Source: Acidobacteriaceae bacterium
Lineage (GTDB): Bacteria > Acidobacteriota > Terriglobia > Terriglobales > Acidobacteriaceae
Length of the DNA stretch: 64,000 bases
Direction of reading: 5' to 3'
Assembly: GCA_003151335.1 (NCBI GenBank)
Contig: PLXE01000088.1
Span: 1 to 64,000 of the forward strand
Notes under the pieces: model-generated
What the model saw: the letters and a program-made list of their open reading frames with translations, nothing else
Database searches by the model: none
What the model was told of the DNA's origin: nothing
Translations under genes and position numbers: made by a program
Part shown: positions 36,323-44,038 of the stretch, piece by piece
Numbering within the stretch: position 1 is the first letter of the stretch
How the letters are laid out: every line of letters starts with the position of its first letter

Positions 36323-36955
36323 ATGTCACCCGAGCTAGCCATCTTCGTGGTGGTTGTCATCGCCATCGTCGGATGGTTTGCGCTCGGTACGCACCTGAAT
36401 GTCCGCAAGGGCCATCGCTTCCTGGAATGGCTGCAGAGCGGCTTGCCGCTGGTCGGAGAAAAAACCACTCTGCGCTGGCTGGGCTCTTCTGTCGTCCACC
36501 TCCAGATCGAAAACGCCCGCGAGCCTTTCCGCCGAGTCGAAGTCCTGGTCGTTTTGGAACCCCGGGACGTTCCGCCATGGTGGCTGCTCTCGCGCCTGCG
36601 CGGCCGACGCGATCTGCTGATTGTTCGTACCGAGTTGCGTTCTGTCCCCAAGATACAGGTCGAAATCCTCGATCCGCAAGCCTGGTCGGTCCGCGCTATC
36701 GAGAAAGAAGTTCGACAGCAGCAGTGGCATCCGGTTCCCTTCGAAAACCCAGGGCTCCAGGTTTACGCTCTCGCTCCGGTTGCCAACATCGCTGAGCTGG
36801 TGGCCGAAGCCGAACGCCCAGGTCTCTCGCTGGTCCGCATCGGAGTGCGCCGGGCCAAGAACAGCTTCGAGATGCAGTGGCGACTACCTTCGCGGCCAGC
36901 ATCGGCGGCGCGCGCCGTCTTCGAAACCGTCCAGCGCCTCGCCCGCCAAGTTTGA
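36323..36955 (+). CDS. Single-pass membrane protein, unknown function
   Basis: 210 residues from the ATG at 36323. The first about 20 residues are a membrane anchor ('ELAIFVVVVIAIVGWFALG'). The rest is a soluble domain with no recognised motif ('SVVHLQIENAREPFRRVEVLVVLEPRDVPPWWLLSRLRGRRDLLIVRTELR'), of mixed alpha/beta character. Divergent from the ArsA-type operon with a 70-bp shared promoter, which suggests a functional tie. Its end is only 11 bp from the convergent cstA end. A further upstream start would run into the divergent gene and adds no structure. Confidence 0.65.
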   Translation: MSPELAIFVVVVIAIVGWFALGTHLNVRKGHRFLEWLQSGLPLVGEKTTLRWLGSSVVHLQIENAREPFRRVEVLVVLEPRDVPPWWLLSRLRGRRDLLIVRTELRSVPKIQVEILDPQAWSVRAIEKEVRQQQWHPVPFENPGLQVYALAPVANIAELVAEAERPGLSLVRIGVRRAKNSFEMQWRLPSRPASAARAVFETVQRLARQV

Positions 36956-36966
36956 GGCGAAGCTTC

Positions 36967-39018
36967 TCAGTCCGCCGCCATCGGCTGCACCTGCGCCGGC
37001 CCTTTTAACCGGCCCCAGGCATGCCAGGCGTCGTAGGCGATGATCAGCGCCGCCACAAACAGCAAGACCGCAACCACTATCATCGCCACTGCGCCGAACA
37101 AGTTGATGGTCTGCGAGGCGATCTGCTGGTTCGACAATATGCTGGCGTACAGGTTGTAGGCGGTCACAATGATGGCCGCCATGGTCGTGATGTACATGAA
37201 CAGCATGGGCCAGAACGCATATCGCGGACTGCGTCCCACCGACTTTAGCCAGAGGCTGACGATCAGCAGACTCAGCGCCGCCATCAACTGGTTGGAAGCC
37301 CCAAAGAGCTGCCACAGGTAGATCCACGTTCCACTCAGAACCAGGAGCATGGTCAAGCCCATGGAAATGATGGCAGAAATGTGCGGATTCTTGAAGCCCA
37401 GCCACACATCGCCCAGCCATTCACCCAAGGTGACGCGCATGACGCGAAAGACCAGTTGCACCATGGTCAAGACGATCACCACGAACACGCCGAAGCCCAG
37501 CGCGGTCCCGTAAGCTTGCTGGATCCCGCCGAATGTAACCAGTCCCAGCAGCTTGCCGACGCCGCCGGCGAACGCGCCTGCGCCCGCTCCGCCCGCGATG
37601 GAAACCGCCACCAGCGCGAGCAAGGCCAGCGCATTTTCCGTGAACATGCCACCGCCGCCCACCGGCAACGCATCGGTCTCATATTCCAGTTGCCGCGCGG
37701 TGCCGATGGAACCGACCAGCGAGTGCCAGCCCGAGATAGCGCCGCACGCGATGGTCACAAACAGCATCGGCCAGATCGGTTGGATGGCCGGCAGGTTCTG
37801 CAGAACGTGGCCGGCGGCATCCTTCGCTTGGGTCATGGGAATCCAGGTGCCAAATACCTTGGTCTGGAAGGTCACGGCCTGGGTCATCACCGTATTCCCC
37901 AACAGTCCGCGGAGTCCAGCGACGACTGCACCCAAGGCCGAGAAGCCGATGGTGAGGAAGGTGATCCAGAAGCCTATATAGTTGGTGGGCTGGGCGAAGC
38001 GCCAGATGGGCAAGACCGTCCCCAGATACGAGAAGGCGAAGATGAACAGGCACCAGAAGATGAACGAGGGCAGCATCTTGATGGCGCCGCCGCCCGCCAT
38101 GTACTTCGGCACAATCTGGCCTTGGGCATCGACGGTCATCGCCGCCAGACGCGGATCCGATTTCGTAGGATCGACTACGGTGTACAAAGCCTTCCCGCCC
38201 GAGAGCTGGTTGATCGCGCCATTCAGCTTCTCCACCAGAGAATTGATGGGGCCGCCGAATACGACGGCTGCGCCAGGCTGACCGGCCGGAGTTTTCCCCT
38301 TCACGATGGACATGCCACGCGCACCCCACGCCATCGCACCCATGGTCAAGCCAACCGCGAGGACGGTGACAACGATCAGGTCCATCTTCCAGCGATAGAG
38401 CATCTGCCCCATTACCAGACCCATGATGGCCAGAATGAAGATGCCAAACGGGACATCGGCCCGCGGGTCGAAGATACCGGCCATGATTCCCACGAAGGCC
38501 CCAGCCAGCAACAGCAGATAAAAGAAGATGAACACAAAGAGGATGACGCGAGCTCGCGGCGCAATCAGCCGGTGTGCAATCGCCGACAGCGAGTTGCCGT
38601 CGTTGCGCACCGCCACCATGATGGCGGAGTAGTCGCTGGCCCAGCCCAGGAAGGTAACGCCCAGGGTAAGCCAGAGTAGCGAGGGCAGCCATCCCCAGAG
38701 TGCGACCGCGGCAATCGGGCCCACGATGGGACCGGCGGCAGCAATGGACTTGAAGTGGTAGCCGTAGAGCACGTTGCGGCTCGTAGGCATGAAGTCAACC
38801 CCGTCCATGTACATGCGCGCGGGAGTAGCCTTCTTGGCATCAGGTTGGATGACGTCTTTGTCGATTCGGCGAGCGTACCCTGTGTAGCCTAGCCAGATCA
38901 TGACCGCCCCGAGGATCGCAATCACGGGAGCGTTCATGGGCCGTTTGGCGAGGGCAAAACCGCCGCCTACCAGGATGGGGAGGAGAATCAGAACCAGGAT
39001 CGTGGCCCGATATTTCAT
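36967..39018 (-). CDS. cstA: Carbon starvation protein CstA family
   Basis: 683-residue inner-membrane transporter with about 16 helices, normal for CstA. 'ARMYMDGVDFMPTSRNVLYGYHFKSIAAAGPIVGP' (about 62-96) is the family's diagnostic block. In E. coli CstA and its relative BtsT take up peptides or pyruvate, under cAMP-CRP control and stringent conditions. ATG 39018 follows GAAGGAGGCTGGAT; the longer frame upstream is not used. Monocistronic, in its own stretch with the candidate regulator site at 39159-39174. No two-component partner gene (BtsSR/YpdAB type) nearby. Confidence 0.95.
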   Translation of the reverse strand: MKYRATILVLILLPILVGGGFALAKRPMNAPVIAILGAVMIWLGYTGYARRIDKDVIQPDAKKATPARMYMDGVDFMPTSRNVLYGYHFKSIAAAGPIVGPIAAVALWGWLPSLLWLTLGVTFLGWASDYSAIMVAVRNDGNSLSAIAHRLIAPRARVILFVFIFFYLLLLAGAFVGIMAGIFDPRADVPFGIFILAIMGLVMGQMLYRWKMDLIVVTVLAVGLTMGAMAWGARGMSIVKGKTPAGQPGAAVVFGGPINSLVEKLNGAINQLSGGKALYTVVDPTKSDPRLAAMTVDAQGQIVPKYMAGGGAIKMLPSFIFWCLFIFAFSYLGTVLPIWRFAQPTNYIGFWITFLTIGFSALGAVVAGLRGLLGNTVMTQAVTFQTKVFGTWIPMTQAKDAAGHVLQNLPAIQPIWPMLFVTIACGAISGWHSLVGSIGTARQLEYETDALPVGGGGMFTENALALLALVAVSIAGGAGAGAFAGGVGKLLGLVTFGGIQQAYGTALGFGVFVVIVLTMVQLVFRVMRVTLGEWLGDVWLGFKNPHISAIISMGLTMLLVLSGTWIYLWQLFGASNQLMAALSLLIVSLWLKSVGRSPRYAFWPMLFMYITTMAAIIVTAYNLYASILSNQQIASQTINLFGAVAMIVVAVLLFVAALIIAYDAWHAWGRLKGPAQVQPMAAD

Positions 39019-39158
39019 ATCCAGCCTCCTTCGGCGAGAGGGCCTGAACGTAGAAGATTGACGGACGAAGTAGAAGGCCTTCTTAAGCCTTGTTTCGAAT
39101 CCGGCCCGGACGAACGCCAAAAGCATTATAGACTCTCATGTCTACCCATGTACCATTC

Positions 39159-39174
39159 CGTGATCCGTGTCACC
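39159..39174. promoter_or_regulatory. Weak CRP-like site upstream of cstA
   Basis: CGTGATCCGTGTCACC: GTGA-N6-TCAC core intact, outer bases differ from the full TGTGA-N6-TCACA. It is 141 bases upstream of the cstA start. An 8-bp core of this kind is expected about once by chance in a window this size, so the position is the main support. The rest of 39019-39434 holds no gene. Confidence 0.4.
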
Positions 39175-39434
39175 GCTTAAAGTGACGGACTTTGGCTAGA
39201 GCAGACGTGGTGTCGATACAAACGGTAAACGTTGCTAGGGAAGGTCTGATTGAGTCCGTTGGACATCCCTCAGGGGGTAATCGTGGCGTACGTCGCAGAC
39301 GATCAAACAATTCGACAGTTCAGCCTGGTTAATTCTTCCGTTGCCAGAACTTTCGAGCCATCGGTGAGACGTTCGCGCCGGAATCGGTATAATCGTGGTT
39401 TGCGCACTTCATTCCCATCACCACAGGAACCCAC

Positions 39435-40286
39435 GTGAGTCATCAGCATTCGCACATGCCCGGCCAGCCGCAGGCTGGGCCGCAGCCGCTTCCGGGAGTC
39501 AACAGCATCATCGCCGTAGGCTCAGGCAAGGGTGGTGTTGGCAAAACCACTCTGGCGGTGAACCTGGCCATCGCGCTGGCGCGCCTGGGCCACAAAGTCG
39601 GGCTACTCGACGCCGACGTGTACGGCCCTAACGTCCCAATGATGCTGGGCACCACCATGGCCCCCAGCGTCGTCGGCGAAGACCGCATTCTGCCGCCGGA
39701 GCGTTACGGCCTGAAGGTGATGTCGGTCGGCTTTCTCAGTCCAGGCGACAAGCCGCTGGTGTGGCGCGGCCCCATGCTGCACTCCATCGTCAAGCAGTTT
39801 CTCGGCCAGGTGGATTGGGGACAGCTCGACTACCTTATCGTCGATCTGCCGCCGGGCACGGGCGATGTCGTGATCTCGCTGACGCAAACTGTGCCGCTGA
39901 CGGGCGCGGTCGTGGTCACTACGCCAAGTGACGTTGCCTTGCAGGACGCGCGCAAAGCCCTCGAGATGTTCCGGCAGGTGAAGGTGGACATCATCGGCAT
40001 CGTGGAGAACATGAGTTTCTTCATCTGCCCGCATTGCCAGCACGAGATTGACATCTTCTCCAAGGGCGGCGGGGCGCGCACCGCGCAGCAGTTCGGGGTG
40101 CCGTTTCTCGGCAGCATCGAACTCGATCCCGACATTCGCAAGGGCGGCGACAGTGGCCAGCCCGTCGTGCTCGAGGGCGACCAGTCCCCACATGCCAAGT
40201 CGCTGTTCGCGTTCACCCAGCGCGTGATCGAACGCACCAAGGAATTGCAAGAAGCGGACAGCGGCAGCGTGATTGAGATTCAGTAG
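39435..40286 (+). CDS. Mrp/NBP35 family iron-sulfur carrier ATPase
   Basis: 283-residue P-loop ATPase of the MinD/Mrp group. Walker A 'GSGKGGVGKTTL' (about 29-40), 'LLDADVYGPNVPMML' (switch/Walker A'), 'DYLIVDLPPGTGD' and the C-terminal 'FFICPHC' Cys-x-x-Cys pair that binds a bridging Fe-S cluster. It likely acts as a scaffold or carrier in Fe-S protein maturation. The N-terminus has a His-rich tail ('SHQHSHMPGQPQAGPQ'), which may bind metal. The GTG at 39435 is the start read for the frame; an ATG at codon 8 exists. Followed by a family B palindrome (40293-40331). Confidence 0.92.
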   Translation: MSHQHSHMPGQPQAGPQPLPGVNSIIAVGSGKGGVGKTTLAVNLAIALARLGHKVGLLDADVYGPNVPMMLGTTMAPSVVGEDRILPPERYGLKVMSVGFLSPGDKPLVWRGPMLHSIVKQFLGQVDWGQLDYLIVDLPPGTGDVVISLTQTVPLTGAVVVTTPSDVALQDARKALEMFRQVKVDIIGIVENMSFFICPHCQHEIDIFSKGGGARTAQQFGVPFLGSIELDPDIRKGGDSGQPVVLEGDQSPHAKSLFAFTQRVIERTKELQEADSGSVIEIQ

Positions 40287-40292
40287 AAAGCC

Positions 40293-40331
40293 GCCCCGCC
40301 CTAGCCAACATCAGGCTCGAACGGGGCACCC
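40293..40331. repeat. Intergenic palindrome, family B copy 4
   Basis: GCCCCGCCCTAGCC and GGCTCGAACGGGGC pair with a short loop, then CACCC. It lies between the Mrp gene and the small papain-like gene. Confidence 0.6.
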
Positions 40332-40372
40332 ACACACAATTTTCCAGACGCACTCGGGACTTAGAGGCAAGG

Positions 40373-40795
40373 ATGGCTGATCCTACTCCGCAGCAAAAGA
40401 TCATCGACACTTGCGAAGCACACTTTGACGCGTACAGCCACGACTGTAGCGGCTTTTTGAAGGCCGTGGCAAGCGATCTGGGAATCGCGATGACTGGAAT
40501 GGCAAACGACATCGTAGATGAGATCCAGACGGCGCCGTGGACCACGCTGCCCGATGGCGTCGCGGCAAAGGCCCAGGCCGATCAAGGCTTTTTCGTTGTG
40601 GGAGGACTGAAAGATAATCCGCATGGCCACGTCGTCGTGGTAGTGCAGGGACCACTGGCGCACGGAAAATATCCCACGGGATACTGGGGCCGCTTCGGCG
40701 CGACGGGAATGAAGAACACCACCATCAACTGGGCGTGGAACGCAGCTGACCGCGATCGGGTGACTTACGCCTACCTGGCGCTTCCTCAGCAATAA
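40373..40795 (+). CDS. Small predicted papain-like (NlpC/P60- or Tae-like) protein
   Basis: 140 residues without signal peptide. 'SHDCSGFLKAVASDLGI' puts a Cys25 at a helix start as in NlpC/P60 cell-wall peptidases and type VI amidases, and 'NPHGHVVVVVQ' has His84/His86 in the following strand; 'YPTGYWGRFG' is also seen in such folds. So a cysteine-type peptidoglycan amidase/endopeptidase or an amidase effector is likely, but the match is structural, not certain. No obvious immunity gene downstream. Start ATG 40373. Confidence 0.6.
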   Translation: MADPTPQQKIIDTCEAHFDAYSHDCSGFLKAVASDLGIAMTGMANDIVDEIQTAPWTTLPDGVAAKAQADQGFFVVGGLKDNPHGHVVVVVQGPLAHGKYPTGYWGRFGATGMKNTTINWAWNAADRDRVTYAYLALPQQ

Positions 40796-40849
40796 GATTG
40801 GCCGCCCTGATGCAGAGCACCTTACAGAAACTGGCCCATCTCCGCCCTT

Positions 40850-43714
40850 CTACCGCGTCGCTTTCTCCAGAAGGTACATATACGAACGGTAGATCTGTCC
40901 GGTGGCGCGGCTCATGCCAATCTCGCAGGTACGGCTGCTGGAATAGCACTCATCCGGCTGCTTGGCTTTCACTTCAGCGGCCTCATGCTTGGTGGCCGCC
41001 TGGGTCAGCTCAGGAAATAGAAATCCGCGATCGCCCGCAAAGCCGCAACAACCGGCATCCGCCGGAATCGTCACCTGCTCGCTGCAGGCGCGCGCAATGG
41101 CTTCCAGCTTCGCCCCGATGCCCATTTTGGTGACCGAGCACACGGGATGCAGGGCCACGGAGCGCGACTTGGTTTTGACCGGCAACTTCGGCAGCAACTC
41201 GTCGTGAACGAACTCGATGGCATCCACAAATGTCATCTGATCAAAGCGTTCCTGGTTCTCTGGCGTTAGATACGAACGCGCAGTCTTGAATCCGTAGGTG
41301 CAGGGACTGGTGTCAATCACGATGGGCAGACTTCCCTGCTCCGACCACATCCAGAAGTGCTCCACGGCTGCATTGATGGTAATGGCGTGAGCGCTGCTGA
41401 ATCCTTTCGACGAGAAGGGCGTACCGCAGCACGTTCCAGCCACGTCCCGCGGGATATGGAGCGGAACTCCGGCGCGACGTCCCAACTCGACGGTCAACTC
41501 CATCAGGGAACGCTCTTCGGGTTCGCCGGGCAAGCGTCCCATCACACGCGAGATGCAGGCGGGAAAGTAAATGGCCTGCGCACCGGCGCGCTGCGTCTTC
41601 GGCACCGGACCAGCCGCATGAGGAGTGTCGGGCATCCATTCCGCCAAGCTGTCTCCGGCGAAGCGTTGCAGTGTCCGGGTCAGGCGGCGCATTCCACCCA
41701 ATCCAATGACCGCCTCGGCGGCATGGCCCAGCCGCAGGGCCCAGCGCAGTGTCCATTCCGTCAGCTTGAAATGCTGGCTGATGCGCACCGCCCACTGCTT
41801 CGCGGCGGCCGAGGAACGAATCCCACGAAAGCGCTTGACCAGTTGTCCGGTGTCGATGCTCACCGGACATGCGGTGGCGCAAAGTCCGTCGGTGGCGCAG
41901 GTGTCGAGCGCCATGTAGGGAAATTCTGCGTCGAGAGCGGCATACAGAGGGGAGTGGCCTCCGCCCTCCTGCAGGCGCACCATCTCGCGACGCACTACGA
42001 TGCGCTGCCGGGGCGTCAGCGTGAGTTCGCGGCTGGGACACTTGGGCTCGCAGTAGCCGCACTCGATGCACTTGTCGACCTCGGGCTCTACCGACGGCAA
42101 CTGTTTCAGATTGGCCAGGTGGGCTTGCCGGTCGGGGTTGATAATCACTCCCGGGTTTAGCAGGTTGCCGGGATCGACCAGCTCCTTCAGCCGGCACATG
42201 ATGGCGTAGCCGTCACTTCCCCACTCGGTCTTGACGAATGGGGCCATGTTTCGCCCGGTGCCGTGTTCCGCCTTGAGCGCGCCGTCATAACGCTCGACCA
42301 CCAATTCGACAACGTCGTCCATGAAGCGTGCGTACTGGTCAATCACAGCCTGGTTGTTGAAACTCTGGGTGATGACGAAGTGCAGATTTCCGTCCTTGGC
42401 ATGACCGAAGATGATGGCGTTCCCGTACTCATGTTTGCGGAAGAGCCGGGTGAGATCGTGGGCCGCGTCAGCCAGGGCCTCGATGGGGAACGCAACGTCC
42501 TCGATTATGACCGTGGTGCCGCTCTTGCGTACCGAGCCCACCGAAGGGAACAGGCCGGCACGTATTTTCCACAGCAGCGCCTGCTCCGTCGCCAGGTGCG
42601 TGAATTGGGCCGGCGCGCACAGTTTCAGGCCGCCTACGGAGGCCGCAGCAATCTTCTCTAATTCTGCGCGCTCCTTCTCGTCCGCCGATTGAAACTCAAC
42701 CAGCAGGCCGGCAGCCGCGTCGGGCAAGGTGCGAAGCGCGGGCGGTACACCGGCCTGATTTTCCACCGAGCGCAGCGAGGCGCGGTCCATGATCTCCAAT
42801 GTCTTGGCGCCCGCTTGCCGCAAGGGCACGATGGAATCTGCGGCCGCGTACAAATCCGGGTAGAGCAGCAGGCCGGTGTACTTCACGGGAAGATCGGGAA
42901 CGGTGTTGAGCACGGCCTCGGCGATGAAGGCGAGCGTGCCTTCGGAGCCAATCAGCACGTGCTGAAAAATATCCACGGCCCGGTCGAAGTCGAGAAACGC
43001 ATTCAGCGAGTAGCCGGTGGTGTTCTTCATCCGGTACTTGTTGCGCACTCGCTCGCGCAAGCCGGGGTTGTCTTGCAACTGCGCTTTCAGGGCGAGGATG
43101 CCGCGCGCCAGTTCCGGTTCGCGCGCATGAAACTGCTCATCGGCGCCGGGCAACGCCGTATCGATAACGGTCCCCGAAGGCAACATGAACTTCATCGAGT
43201 GCAGCGTGTGGTAGGCGTTCTGCTCGACGCCGCAACACATGCCGCTGGAGTTGTTGGAGAGTATCCCGCCTAACGTGCACGTTGCGATGGATGCGGGATC
43301 GGGGCCGATCTTGGCGCCATACGGAATCAACGCCTGGTTGGCACGCGCGCCGATGACGCCGGGCTGCACGCGAATTTTTCTGCCGCTCTCCTCGACTCGC
43401 AGTTCGCGCCAATGGCGCGCCACCTCCACCAGCAATCCATCGGAAATCGATTGCCCCGACAGGCTGGTGCCGGCAGCTCGAAAGGTCATCGGCACCTGCG
43501 TCTGTTGGCTGAAGGCAAATAACCCGCGGACCTCATCCAGGCTCTGCGCCTGTACCACGGCTTTGGGGATCAGCCGGTAGAAGCTGGCATCCGAGGCACA
43601 GGCGATCAAGTCGATGGGACGAATGAGAATGCGGTCGGCGGCAATCATTCCGGCAAGCGAAGACTTGATCTCTTCCGATGAAAGTTGGGCGGGAGCGAGG
43701 ACGGATGCAGCCAT
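40850..43714 (-). CDS. FAD-linked oxidase / Fe-S oxidoreductase fusion (D-lactate or 2-hydroxyacid dehydrogenase type)
   Basis: 954 residues in one chain. The first part is an FAD-binding type 4 domain ('VPMTFRAAGTSLSGQSISDGLLVE' and 'IGPDPASIATCTLGGILSNNSSGMC'), then an FAD-linked oxidase C domain. Next are two Fe4S4 motifs 'KCIECGYCEPKCPS' and 'CATDGLCATACPV', then two CCG-type motifs 'CCGTPFSSKGF' and 'CCGFAGDRGF' as in GlpC/LldE proteins. Such fused enzymes oxidise D-lactate or related 2-hydroxyacids and feed electrons to quinone at the membrane. ATG 43714 follows AAAGGAGAAAA. It is monocistronic with no neighbour telling the substrate. Confidence 0.9.
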   Translation of the reverse strand: MAASVLAPAQLSSEEIKSSLAGMIAADRILIRPIDLIACASDASFYRLIPKAVVQAQSLDEVRGLFAFSQQTQVPMTFRAAGTSLSGQSISDGLLVEVARHWRELRVEESGRKIRVQPGVIGARANQALIPYGAKIGPDPASIATCTLGGILSNNSSGMCCGVEQNAYHTLHSMKFMLPSGTVIDTALPGADEQFHAREPELARGILALKAQLQDNPGLRERVRNKYRMKNTTGYSLNAFLDFDRAVDIFQHVLIGSEGTLAFIAEAVLNTVPDLPVKYTGLLLYPDLYAAADSIVPLRQAGAKTLEIMDRASLRSVENQAGVPPALRTLPDAAAGLLVEFQSADEKERAELEKIAAASVGGLKLCAPAQFTHLATEQALLWKIRAGLFPSVGSVRKSGTTVIIEDVAFPIEALADAAHDLTRLFRKHEYGNAIIFGHAKDGNLHFVITQSFNNQAVIDQYARFMDDVVELVVERYDGALKAEHGTGRNMAPFVKTEWGSDGYAIMCRLKELVDPGNLLNPGVIINPDRQAHLANLKQLPSVEPEVDKCIECGYCEPKCPSRELTLTPRQRIVVRREMVRLQEGGGHSPLYAALDAEFPYMALDTCATDGLCATACPVSIDTGQLVKRFRGIRSSAAAKQWAVRISQHFKLTEWTLRWALRLGHAAEAVIGLGGMRRLTRTLQRFAGDSLAEWMPDTPHAAGPVPKTQRAGAQAIYFPACISRVMGRLPGEPEERSLMELTVELGRRAGVPLHIPRDVAGTCCGTPFSSKGFSSAHAITINAAVEHFWMWSEQGSLPIVIDTSPCTYGFKTARSYLTPENQERFDQMTFVDAIEFVHDELLPKLPVKTKSRSVALHPVCSVTKMGIGAKLEAIARACSEQVTIPADAGCCGFAGDRGFLFPELTQAATKHEAAEVKAKQPDECYSSSRTCEIGMSRATGQIYRSYMYLLEKATR

Positions 43715-43980
43715 TTTTCTCCTTTCTATTGTTGGCTGAGCCATTGGGTTGAACGCCAAGCGGATGCAGCGGACAGAATTCCTCCGCGGAGTTACGCTTG
43801 GCCAAAATGTAAAGCAAGCCGGCAAAGTGGGACGCGGAAGTGGGTCACAAGCAGTTGTGACATATGACCCACCGGGCTGCTTCGGGCACTGGACACCTGC
43901 TCGTCGGGAGCGCTTCCTGGGAAGGCAAAATCCTACCCAACAAGCAAAAGCGGCTTGGCTGGGGCACCCGCCGCGGGCGC
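43715..43980. other. Intergenic stretch between oxidoreductase and porin terminator
   Basis: No gene seen. A diverged family C palindrome at about 43928-43972 (CCTACCCAACAAGC ... GCTTGGCTGGGGCACCC) precedes the porin terminator. Confidence 0.55.
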
Positions 43981-44016
43981 AAAAAAAAGGGGTGGCACGC
44001 TGCTGCGGCCACCCCC
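43981..44016 (-). terminator. Rho-independent terminator of the porin gene
   Basis: On the minus strand GGGGTGGC and GCCACCCC form a perfect 8-bp GC-rich stem with an 11-base loop, followed by eight T. It begins about 23 bases after the porin stop. Confidence 0.9.
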
Positions 44017-44038
44017 GTGTTGGTTATACAAGTGGTTC

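Noticed and set aside
37381-38679. 432-codon plus-strand open frame opposite cstA
   Set aside because: Shadow of cstA, low-complexity His/Gln/Asp text.
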